DNA from: Acanthosoma haemorrhoidale
Lineage: Eukaryota > Arthropoda > Insecta > Hemiptera > Acanthosomatidae
DNA length: 64,000 bases
Assembly (NCBI GenBank): GCA_930367205.1
Contig: OV884012.1
Location: forward strand, 58,115,239-58,179,238
Reading direction: 5' to 3'
In this document: positions 45,590 to 55,905 of the stretch, piece by piece
How positions within the stretch are numbered: the stretch's first letter is position 1
How the letters are laid out: each line of letters opens with the position of its first letter
The notes under the pieces: model-generated
The model's database searches: none
Told to the model about the DNA's origin: nothing
The model's input: the letters and a program-made list of their open reading frames with translations, nothing else
Program-made: the position numbers and the translations under genes

Positions 45590-47129
45590 TGATTTAGTAG
45601 GAGCGCTCTGTGGGTCCAGCACACACCCTAGCCTAGCCGTTCTGCCGCCGTGGCTATGCACAGCCCGGTGTCCGGACAACACCCGATCGTCACTCTCTCA
45701 CTGATTATTCCGCTGAAAAAGGCTCAACGCAGCATAGCCTAGCTCCAAAGAGGTGATAACATCAGAATATCAATACGTTTGCGAATAGCAAGGAACATCA
45801 GCATTACGCATATGGCAACGATTCTGGTCTATTGTTGGAAGTTTACTGTTCTCAGGATGTACATCATCTGGAGCTAATCAGAGCAGAAAATTAATGATAT
45901 GGCTACTGATAGATTTCTCATTTTCAGATGTTTTTTTTGTTTAGTTTGTAGGTACTAATCTGCAAGTCTTGTCTACGGATTCATTTTAACCGAATGACAG
46001 ATTAGACTGACCACTAATGCAAGCGGTGAGGCTGAAATATAATACAGTTAAAATTAATTAATAAATAAATGAGACTTAGTGACGTGAAACTATCCAATTC
46101 CTTCTAATGTACTTATCTCATCATCTCTCATCTCATTTATAGACACCATCGATAGTGTATAGTGTGAAAATTTCTATTCTCATTTTAAAGTTGGTGTTAG
46201 TTCATGTAATTATATTCTATATATTTTTCATGTAAAACTATGACGTTTAAGATGGTGTTTTTGTTATTTTTGTATTTTTTATTTTTTTTATTATTATTTT
46301 TGAGAATTTACTGGCATATGCATAACTACTATTCTTGTTAAAAACATTTAAGTATGTTTGAATTATCATAAGTATAGTATCAAATATACGGAGCATGTGG
46401 TTCTAATAAAGGTTAAAAAAAATAGAATTAATAAAATTAATAACAAAATTAATTTCACACAGGAATTAAGTATGTCATCGTGTCATAAATAGAATGAAAT
46501 ATTTTTTTTTAAGTTAACAAGTTTATAATCTAAAATACAAAACGCATGAAAATTGGAATTATTACCCACACATTGCGATGTCGGGTATTTTAACAACCAT
46601 CCTGCTGTTCTGGTATTTTCTTAATTTGTTTGTGGATAAAATATATCCTGGTGTGATAAATTCCAACAGCTCCCATGACCCGTAGGATCCGATACAAAAC
46701 TGACCCCCTGACACACCTTGAGAGCTACCGGACTACGTCTGGTTGTAAATACCTTCACGTAGTGCAGTTCCAGCGGAGCGATCGAGTAATTGCCGTTTAG
46801 GGGTCGTAAAGGGTGAACAGAGCGTCCAATTAAAACCATCAAGTGATTATTACACATTATTGGCCCATTAGGCCTTGCCCCGATTTTAAGTGGTCCCCGT
46901 ATTTATTTATTTTTAATTACTACTCACCTAAAATTTAAAAAACTCGAGAATCAGTTAGTTGATTAATACTCGATTTCATTTGAAAAAAAACCTGTACTAT
47001 TACAGCCAACTAGGCCACAACTTCAATACCGGATTTTGGATATATATTGTTTATTGATTAACAGTTATATTAAGGAAGTTAATTGGTCAAAAGTTAGTTT
47101 GTCCTACAACCTAAGAACATTTTCCACAT
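45590..47129. other. Mixed stretch, nothing firm
   Basis: GC-rich at 45590-45740, then AT-rich. A 78-codon minus-strand frame (46621-46857) lies in a locally GC-richer patch, but no family or splice support is seen. Confidence 0.3.
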
Positions 47130-48135
47130 ACCATCTGCCATTGGAGTCGACTATACGCCGCTTTCGCCAACGACATTGCGGTTTACAGCAGCAGCATGAG
47201 TGCACAAAGAGCTCTTACACACGCCGAGTCAGTTTGTAAGTTATCAGCGACAGACTGGGCATGTAAATGTAAATAAACATCAGTGTAAATGCCGGGAAAA
47301 CCGACTGCGTAATCTTCTCCCTCCAAAAGGGGAAAAAATCTTTGCCAAAATGGTATAGTATAGGAGGGCAAGAGAACTCACCAGCTTTCTCAATGCGCTA
47401 TTTGGGTATAAAAATGGATAGGCATCTCATTTATCTACTCATTTTAGTAATAAAATAGAAAAAGTACGACAAAGGTCTTACCAGCTATCGCACTTGCTAA
47501 CTTCACCTAACCTGTCGCTTCGTCTCAAATTGATGATATATAAATGTGTCCTCCGGCCAGCTCTGCTGTACGGCGCCCCGCTATTTACCCACTTGACCAA
47601 CAATACAGCCAAATGTCTCCAACACTTCCAGAATGGGATCATGCGAAAATTGGTCCGACATACCTCTTTCGAGAGGTTGAAGAACGCTGACCTGCACCCG
47701 TTGCTTGGTGTGCCGTGGGTGAGTTCACCGGTGGGTGAGTTCATCCGCCGGAGACACATTAAGATTTTTGACTCGTAGCATCCTGACAAAGCCAGTGTTT
47801 AACACTATGACCCCACCACCCCTCCCACATCGATGTCAACAGATTGTTGGGGGAAAATTAGGTCAAGAATTAGTATGTAAGTTAGTTTTAAGGTTGATCA
47901 AAAAGGTGAGCCCCATCACCTTTATTAGTCAGTTTAGTCCAGTCACGTATAATGTATATGATTAAACTTGTTTATTTATTATATAATTTTTATAAAATAA
48001 CAAAACCTGTATATAATGTAGTGATGCTACAGGAAATACAAAAATAATTTGTAAATAGATTTGCCGGAGGGTCTATAATTATATATAATTGTCTGTGAAT
48101 TTGAAGGGGCTATGAAGGAGAAAAAAAATAATATG
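47130..48135 (+). mobile_element. LINE family C, RT C-terminus and 3' UTR
   Basis: A sense-strand copy beginning just before the RT catalytic motif and continuing through a broken frame to the RT C-terminus (47494-47778, intact), then a 350-bp 3' UTR ending AAGGGGCTATGAAGGAG plus A-run. The C-terminal blocks (LRLKLMIYKCVLRPALLYG; RRRHIKIFDS then stop) parallel family B closely, so B and C are sisters. The catalytic block reads FANDIAVYS instead of YADD. Frameshifts and stops between 47240 and 47490 disable it. Confidence 0.85.
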
Positions 48136-48154
48136 TAATTTTTTTATGATCTCT

Positions 48155-48240
48155 CCACCGGTAACACATCAAGTTTTTTTGACTTGTAGCACCTAACAAA
48201 CCCAACGTTTAACACTAACACCTCCCTTCGACGGAAGGGT
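48155..48240 (+). mobile_element. Second LINE family C fragment
   Basis: CCACCGGTAACACATCAAG..GACTTGTAGCACCTAACAAACCCA..GTTTAACACTA repeats, with changes, the RT stop region of the preceding element (47725-47810). It lies directly after that element's A-tail. It is a small fragment of a second C copy or a local rearrangement. Confidence 0.55.
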
Positions 48241-48244
48241 TGAT

Positions 48245-48705
48245 TACAATTTCATCAATAGTCAGTCGAGTGAATGGTCAGTTTGGTTTCCGTCTACGAC
48301 ATTCCACTCCTCAACAACGCCTTCACGTCATCACATATCCTCAGCCCTTAAAACCAAAAAGTGTTGCACTTCTGCCTTTCTGGACATAGCTGAAGCTTTT
48401 GACAGGGTTCGGCACCCAGGTTGGCTTTACAAGCTTTAAAGCTATTTACCACAGACCTATTTCCTAATCCTATAGTCCTAACTTTCAAACCGCATCTTCC
48501 AAGTCTGCTGTGGTTTAGAATATTCTAACTACCATCCCATAAAAGCAGGAGTTCTTTAAGGCAGTGTCCTGGGTCCCATCCTCTATAACCTATATACCAC
48601 TGAAGTAGAGGGGACTTCACTCCCAATATCATCATATCCACATTTGTAGATGAAAATTACTTATGGCCCAACAAGGCAGATTGTTATTTTATAACAATAA
48701 AGAAT
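48245..48705 (+). mobile_element. LINE family A RT fragment joined to its 3' terminus
   Basis: Degraded Jockey-like RT: SGQFGFRLRHSTPQQ, AFLDIAEAFDRVRHPGWLYK (first catalytic aspartate block) and AGVL.GSVLGPILYNLYT. At about 48650 the sequence jumps to the last ~55 bp of family A (AATTACTTATGGCCCAACAA, GGCAGATTG, AACAATAAAG). The YADD motif, RT C-terminus and most of the UTR are deleted. Several stops and shifts in the RT part. This copy shows which strand of family A is sense. Confidence 0.85.
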
Positions 48706-49039
48706 TTTCAAATATAAGTGAATGGTTGTTGTATTTTCAGTGCATATAAGGGATTAGTGCCAAGTACAGCCTAATGTTTTTATAACATTAATAAAGTAGA
48801 AAGGAAAATAATCCCACCCCCTTCCCTGGTGAAATGGCTTTGCTAAACTCAAGCTGACGTTCCTATAGAAAAAAATACAACGATTAACTTTATCAATCAC
48901 TCGGAGTCATCAAGCTCGGTAAGGGTAGAAATTTATTCCTTTCTTGAGGCCATATCGTGTTACTCTCTTGCATCCACGGCCATTACAAAAGAAAAATAAG
49001 TATTTTATATCGGTACATTTAAAATGTCCTTGTTGCTGC
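48706..49039. other. Unassigned stretch
   Basis: No repeat copy. A possible 50-nt plus-strand exon ending at GCTCG|GTAAGG (48919) has a weak acceptor and is not called. Confidence 0.3.
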
Positions 49040-49335
49040 GAGCGGTGTCTCTATCCCTGGGATAGGATGAAGCTGTCAGCCGGGAGACAACAGAGAGCCA
49101 GACGGGCTGGGCACCGTTCGGCCAGATGTATAAATCTGCCAGAGTGAGCTACGGCTTAAGTAGGTCCCGTTGGCTGAAATATCGCTCGCCCTATTTCCTC
49201 GTCGATTTGTCAGTGCGGGGGAGGCAGGGGCTGACCTCTGATTCTTAAATGTCGCAGGCGCTCTGTTCCTCCTGGGGCATTGCCCAATCCTACAGGCATA
49301 TCTCACCTCCGACACGCAAGGAAGATCCTAATCTC
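49040..49335 (-). other. GC-rich island with long minus-strand frame
   Basis: About 85 minus-strand codons are open from 49335 to 49076 in a GC-rich block. The peptide is rich in R, S, P and A (includes SAPASPALTNRRGN). Plus-strand frames are partly open too, which GC-rich sequence favours. There is no ATG start, clear splice pair or known motif. It could be a coding exon, 5' UTR or an unrecognised repeat. Confidence 0.22.
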
Positions 49336-50163
49336 GTGATAACTAACGGATCTACCACATGGCTCTTACGTTTTGTAGGCAGTCGTGGGGGATATCCTTG
49401 TATGTCATATAACTGAGACGTTTCTATGATTGCTTAACAACAATAGAGTAATGACATGGGAGTTATAATAGTTCGCCATGAATTTTGCCATGTTATGGCC
49501 ACCAAATAATTTACATGTGATTATCAAGGATTTAAAAGCGTTCTAAAAAGTGTTGTATTGCTAAACACTTCTATTTTCTTTCTATCAGTAATTTTCTCAG
49601 AAAAGCCTACTCTATTTTAAGAACTTTGGGCCGGAAACTATGAAAATGGAAAAAAAAAAAAAAAAACTGGAGTAGGATCAGTTCAATTATCGGGCAATTT
49701 GACGACAGCAATGCTCAACTTATTATGAATGAATCAAAGGAGTGGAGCTTCTTAAGCATTAATATAATAATGGAGAACCGGACCTAAATTTTGATAGACG
49801 TATCAAATAGTTTCTTAAGACCAGAATGAGCAAATTATGTGTTACTATGAGAAAATATCTCAACGAAGTAATGTGTAGATTAAGAAAAAGCCATTGTATC
49901 TACACTCGTATTTGTTACTTGCATTGTATCCTCCAACACGTGTAACAAGCACGAAAGATCTCACGAATCTTATTATATCTTCTACTTCCAAACACACATA
50001 CATCTGATTTGTAGATGTACCCAAACTTGAATGGCAACATCATCTCCTCAAAAAACTTTATAGAGTTATGAATCAAACTAAAGTTCGGTAGATCCCTTTA
50101 TTCATTTATAGATCCCCATAGAATATCTTCGTTCCATTCCCTTAGTACAGTGTTTGCGACAAT
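49336..50163. other. AT-rich stretch with poly(A) run
   Basis: It contains a 17-A run at about 49650-49666. No gene or element recognised. Confidence 0.35.
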
Positions 50164-50175
50164 ATTGAACCAATT

Positions 50176-50299
50176 ATTATAATATGGATACATTGTTGGA
50201 ACAATATTATTATATTATGGGGGACTCCCCTTAGTGAAAGGCACTCATTAGCCCAAAATAATTTTCCCACATCCTATTTTATAAGTTTGAGAGCTAAGG

Positions 50300-50331
<32 letters not shown>

Positions 50332-50337
50332 ACCAAT
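50176..50337 (+). mobile_element. Family B LINE 3' end, TSD and 38-A tail
   Basis: The last ~80 bp of a family B-type 3' UTR (GGGGGACTCCCCTTAGTGAA .. TTTGAGAGCTAAGG) are followed by about 38 uninterrupted A. A 12-bp duplication ATTGAACCAATT flanks the unit (50164-50175 and 50337-50348). Between the left repeat and the recognisable UTR are ~40 bp of AT-rich sequence (50176-50215) not seen in the 35.7-kb copy. The long pure tail suggests a recent insertion. Confidence 0.82.
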
Positions 50338-50469
50338 TTGTAACAGTCACATTGTATGAAAACACCGATAATAAAGTGGGTTTTTCAGAAATTTATTTAT
50401 TGCACTCCTCTAAATTATCTAACAGTTCTAACAGCAATTGGGAAAATCAGCATGATTAATAGCCTACTG

Positions 50470-50905
50470 AGATGACGGACGGACAACCTACCACGAGGTG
50501 AGAGACAGGCGACGTGCAAGCTGTGATAGTGCCCATAAACAAATAAGTAATTTGTCACAGGCTATCCCTACCAATTGGTCTGTCCACTCGCCGAGGACTT
50601 GCGAAAGGCTCATTGTCTCTGGGAACGGGAAGGAGGGCTCGGCGATGCACTATCTAGAAGACAATATAAATGGCCACTACAAGATCCACTCGCCGAGATA
50701 GTTGTATTTACTGTGATTGTCGCACCGTTTGGGTCGTGATTGAGGGGGAGTCGTCTTATCTCCGTCGAGGGATAGATTGAGCCATATGCGCAATGTGAGC
50801 GTGCGCTTGGTCTTATCTGGAGCTCGGTCGTCTACTGGCGTCCTTACCGTAGACACCTGGGACCTTACAGGGATAGCACACTTGCCTGCAAATGATTGCA
50901 AGTAA
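50470..50905. other. GC-richer island, unassigned
   Basis: Balanced composition with CpG dinucleotides. CCACTCGCCGAG occurs twice (about 50584 and 50687). A 74-codon minus-strand frame (50677-50901) and a 67-codon plus frame are open, neither matching a family I know. Promoter, exon or repeat are all possible. Confidence 0.25.
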
Positions 50906-50964
50906 GACGTAAATAGTGTCGATTTAGACTGTTCTACTAATTTACGGCTTTTACATTCCTAAAA

Positions 50965-51043
50965 GGATCCGCTCACCCCAAATAAATTCCTTTATTTCTC
51001 CCTTATCCATAATCTTAGAAATTTGAGAGCTAAGAAAAAAAAA
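50965..51043 (+). mobile_element. Diverged family B-type 3' end
   Basis: It ends AATTTGAGAGCTAAG plus nine A, the same terminus as the copies at 35.6 and 50.3 kb. The ~50 bp before it are only loosely similar. It is a very short, old fragment or a related family. Confidence 0.5.
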
Positions 51044-51989
51044 TTATTATATTTTTAAAACTTTAGTTAATTGTAAAAAAATTATGAACTTATGAAATTT
51101 AAATTTCACTTATTTCTCGAAATAAGAATTAGAAAAAGAAAAAGTATTTACTAAAACAATTTAGTTTCCATAAAAAAAAAAAAAAGTATTCACTGGCAAA
51201 TTTCCAGTTTACTGCCCACTATTTCGCGCTCAAGGCACCAAGGACAAAGCAATAAAGACTGTGAACATTTATCTATTATGAGCATAAATGCAATAATAGT
51301 TTTTTAAATTTTTGATAATAAAATATTCTGAAGATATATATACGCGAAGGGAGGGGAGCGAATTAACGCTACTTTTAGCATCTTACCAGCTAATGTGTTT
51401 GTCTCGGGCCTAATAGGGATGAGTTTCTTACTTTTGACAAGTACATTATACGTGCCTATTATAATTTAAATAAAATTCTCTTACTGGAGATATATTTCAT
51501 CACCTACCTACGGTGATTAATAACGAAATTGCTAATTCACAATTAACACCAAAATCATAAAAAATCGTTAATTCTTCATAAGATATGAGGACACATAATT
51601 ACCCATAATATATTAGGAAGCATATACAAAAAAAAAGAATATATAAAGAAATAACGAAACAAGTCGGAGTATTTTTTAAAAACTTGTTAAATGATAGATA
51701 GACTACTAGGTATTTTTGACCAAAAGTACAATTTAGTTGTGAAATTAAATGATCTTGATTACTGAAACTAAACATTTAAAAAAATGTAAATAGCTAATAC
51801 ATTAACAAAAATCTAATTAAAACAGAAACGTATTAAATATGCGATGTCCATCATTGGCTTTTAAAACATGATATCAATCGTGAAATAAAATTCAAATCAG
51901 AATTATGTGAGCATTATATGTGTGTTGTTGGGTTCTTTTTATAAATCTATAATGCTTTTAATATCTTTTTTCTTTTTTTTTTTTTATCA
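51044..51989. other. AT-rich stretch, nothing recognised
   Basis: Several consensus minus-strand donors (51387, 51430, 51487) lack upstream open exons with good acceptors. No repeat copy. Confidence 0.35.
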
Positions 51990-52065
51990 ATCAATTTTAT
52001 TAAGATAAAATTACAATCTGCCTTTTATTAGGCAATGAGTAATTAAGATAAATGTTAATATCTAA
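51990..52065 (-). mobile_element. LINE family A terminal fragment
   Basis: The plus strand reads ..TTATTAAGATAAAATTACAATCTGCCTTTTATTAGGCAATGAGTAATTAAGATAAATGTT, the reverse complement of the last ~65 bp of family A. It is preceded on the plus strand by a T-rich run (51971-51985), which would be an A-rich tail of the insertion. Confidence 0.7.
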
Positions 52066-53705
52066 TAACATAATCTTCTTGTTCATGATTCTTCACATAT
52101 TGTGTTTTTGAAACAAACGTATTAATATTAATAGTCTATCGTGCCAGGAGGTGGACCTAATAAAAAGTATCATTAGACATTTTTTATTATTAATTAGTAA
52201 TATTGAATAAATATTTTTTTATAAATCTGCCACGACCTACCTTTCGGACTGAATTCTACAACATGTAAGTAATGAATAATCAATTTAACCCTTTAATTAC
52301 TGATAAATCTATACCACATAGGCCCAATCACATACAGCAATAAAATGAAGTAAACAACTTTTGTCAAATATTAATTAATTAGTTGGTCCAATAGAGAGAG
52401 ATGGACTAATCCTCAGGTAAACTAGTTATATTAGTGATTATAGCTGTTTCGTATTAATGCATATAAAGCAGTATACTCAGAGAATATCATTACCACCATC
52501 AACTTATTTCATCACTTGAAGAATGATTATAGATAATTATAGTCCACCTAAATGGTGTCCATCTAGACTTTTATGTTGTTCCCCCAAAGCGATTTTCTTA
52601 TGAAACTTGCAATAGAGGTTCATTGATTTATTTATTTTTATTGATTTTCCTTTCTTCTATGACCTTTATTCAAATCGAGATAAGCTAAGCAAAAAGCACC
52701 TTTTTCTTCTTTGGTTGAGTTAGCTCAATATTCACTAGACATTGTTATAGTGTCATTCAATCTTCCGTGGTGATGCAAGTTGTACGCAGATCAAGTCAAG
52801 AGAGCAGCGGTATTGTGTTCGGACAAGACGGATCAGCTGTCGCAATTATATAAAGATTTCCTTGGCTCGGTCCCTCCAAGGGTTAGGCAACCCTTTCCCT
52901 CCCCTTTTGCACAAGCAGACCGGACAGTCAGGTTCCCTCTTTGATATCGGGTTCCGACAACTTGTTCCTTGAAGAGAGGCGACAGACCACAGGCCACTTG
53001 CTTTAAATCGCCAACGAGTCTTGGGCATCTCAATAGTGGTCGCTCAGTATTTGAATGGCTAATGGCCTAATGTCCTGTGAGGACCACCCGGCCTGTGATT
53101 TATCTTTGGGATCTGAAGCCTCAGTTCAGCTCAACTGCTTATCAAAGTGGAGGGATTAAGGAATGTTATACTGCTGCACATGAATTGTTGTTACGACATG
53201 ATTGACATCTATTTTCGTACAGTTATTGATACGAGAATGAGGTCATAGCATGTGCATTGTTATCATACTAAGATTTACTTTTATGTTAGTCATAAAGTGA
53301 AATGCATCCATCTAAATTAAAGACTGGCAATACAAACAGGTTCCATGATGCTAACAAAAAAATTGTTTTATAGCATTTTTATAAAACTATATTCTGGCTT
53401 GATGATAATAACGGCCCTTCTTGTGGTCGACCCCTGAAGGAAGGTAATAGAAAGAAAGTATATGGAGAAAGTTATCAGAAGACACGATGGCTTGGTCAGT
53501 GCAGAAGGTTATATAAAAGGGGACTGTTGAGATCGTTTAGAAGGCTTGCTATGAGGCATATATGGAATGGATATAGGCTAAAAGGAAATTATCATCAAGT
53601 GTGACAATGGTAATATATATTTTTGATTAGGGAAGTGAAAAATTGAAGGACAGAAAAGAGAGTGTAATTATAGAGGATAATTATAGAGTGTAACATATAG
53701 AAAAA
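52066..53705. other. Unassigned stretch
   Basis: Mostly AT-rich. A patch at 52830-53130 has a 66-codon minus-strand frame in GC-richer sequence without a recognised motif. No repeat copy. Confidence 0.3.
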
Positions 53706-54200
53706 TACACCTCATCCACAACTACCTTTCTAACAGAACTTTGAATATAGGAATAAAATATAATAGTGTTCAGAAAGGTATGAACACCCATATCAATTAC
53801 TACCTAGAAGTAACATAACACCGTTCCCTTATAATTACAAACCACATAACAATAAATGAAACTAAACTAAAAACATCCTCTATAATTTTTGAAACCCTAC
53901 TTCCACAAAAAACTAACACCTAAAAACAAATTAATACTACATAAAGCAGTAATTCACGCAGAAACGTGCTCCACCGGTTTGGAGTTACACTTGTACTTCA
54001 AATTTCAGGAAATTAATAAAACATTAAATAGTATGCGCATATTTAACGATTACACACACCAAGATAATCACCCTGCTAATAGACCTACAATTACCCACAA
54101 TCCACCAGTATGTACAAGCCCAGACAGAGTATTTTGTTTTTTAAACTTCTATATTCAAAAACCCATTAATCAGAGAAATTGGAAATTACATTAAGCATAC
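53706..54200 (+). pseudogene. Degraded LINE reverse transcriptase remnant
   Basis: One frame contains IHNYLSNRTLNIGIKYNSVQ, like the segment before the VPQG motif in Jockey/CR1 RTs. A shifted frame gives LKPYFHKKLTPKNKLILHKA, then GLEL and INKTLNSM, matching the conserved C-terminal '..NKLLIYK.. YGIELW.. IQ..QNK.LR' region. The catalytic motif between them is missing. High K/N/I content shows AT-biased decay. It appears to be a family different from A, B and C. Confidence 0.48.
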
Positions 54201-55191
54201 CCTCAAAACAAGTATCTCATACAAACGTACGAGACTCATCTACAAACGCACAAAATTATATCGTTGGAATAACATTAACCAAATTAAATTTATACCTACT
54301 TCGTTATTTTTTTGAGTATATCTCTTTTATATTTTATTTATTATCGTATGTTTTTCGTCACATTTTTCTTATAGTTAAATATTTCCATAAATTATTGGCA
54401 GTGGACACATCCACACGGTCTCAGTGACCGAAGCCTGAATAAATTTTATTTTGCGACTTTCAAATTGTAAACTACCTCAATAATAAACTTCATAAAAACA
54501 TACATAAACACAGAAAAAGGCATTGGTGATTTTCATGAGAAATGTTTATTGAAGTGACTGAAGTTGTTGAATGTTGTGACTGTCTGACTAGCCTCCACAA
54601 TTCTAATCTGCCATAGTTTGTTCACTAATTCTGTAAAGTACAGTGATTTTATAAAAAACTTAAATTAACTTAAGTTATCTTGAAAAAATATCCATAGTAT
54701 TTTTGACAACAAATACTTTCTCTCAGATAGCTATTCTGTCCCTTGATGTCCACCAAGGTTACTTGAAATAAAATAGAGGCAAAGCAACGTAAAATAGGCT
54801 GGGATCGTACTATATTCTATTAATTTTGTTATTAACTCTCAAAACTAGGATTTAACGTGTCCTTTACCACGGAAAATATAATAAACAGCTTCTGAACTAT
54901 GATTTCATATTTCTTAAATTTAGCGAAACGGGCAACACGTCTATTTTTTTTTCATACATCTCTTTTTTTAACTATTCTGAATATTTTGTTTTAAATCAGT
55001 TGTTTCAATTTCCGACATATCCGAATGCTTCAACACGAAATAGAACCTCATCATTTGGCCACGTAAATTATTTTTATCTGAATGTTTGACCCTTTACTTT
55101 CTTTTATTGTTAAGATCCATTATGTTTTTTGACTATAAATACTTTTCATTCGATATATAATCATTGTGTCGATATCTATTTATTGTGCCAT
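54201..55191. other. AT-rich stretch, nothing recognised
   Basis: No feature supported. An AT-rich hydrophobic frame at 54179-54427 is not credible as a gene. Confidence 0.35.
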
Positions 55192-55905
55192 GTCGGATCG
55201 TCACGAGGGGGTGCCTAGTTACCCTAGCCCTAGTGACGACGTTAGGTTTGATTAGGCTATAACCTCGACAATTGCTTCATGAGGGGGTCTTACTACTGTA
55301 CTATCTGACTTCATATTTGATAGGTATGTGCCCCGACAAGGCACTATGTCCGGGAGAAGAGGTATAGGGTAGGTATTGTAGGTAATTTATTTGGTCTTGG
55401 AATGACCACAAATTCACACTCGGTATCTGAGGGTAGGCGAAAACTGTCCGGATCCCAAAGGCGAGTGTGAAACGGAGAGAGGCAGACTGGATTGCCGTGG
55501 GAGACACTACTAGGTAAAGTTGGTAGGGCTACGGCAACCGTTGTCCACGAGGGAGAGGTCTCTCCCAAGGAGGTGCTAGTTTTAGCGAGACGAAGGCAGA
55601 GAATCCCACTAGGAGAGTGTGGGGTCTGACAAGGCCGGACTAAAACATAGCAAGGTTAGGAAGAGAGGCCCAGAGGTTTTCATAAATAAGAAGGCCAAGT
55701 CTTGAAACATCAGTGCAGTTGCAGGTACCAGTCAGAGAGCCGTTGTTAGAATGATTTACAGGCCAAAACTAGGCCCTATACATAGCCCCCAGTAACCAAT
55801 GATCTGGGGTTTTATTCTACAACCAAACCGCAGGATTGCGGTGACGCTTGCTTGTTTTAGGCTGGGACCCACCCAGCCCCCCAGCCACTACCTGACTCTC
55901 TCTTC
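55192..55905 (+). pseudogene. Degraded ORF1/gag-like coding remnant
   Basis: A GC-richer block starting at a plausible ATG (MSDRHEGVPSYPSPSDDVRF at 55192-55251). Shifted frames give LLGKVGRATATVVHEGEVSP and KEVLVLARRRQRIPLGE, then KHSKVRKRGPEVFINKKAKS and AVVRMIYRPKLGPIH. An acidic, serine-rich N-terminus followed by a strongly basic tail is typical of retrotransposon ORF1 nucleic-acid-binding proteins, but no zinc knuckle or RRM is seen. At least four frame breaks. No partner RT lies downstream within 5 kb. Confidence 0.4.
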
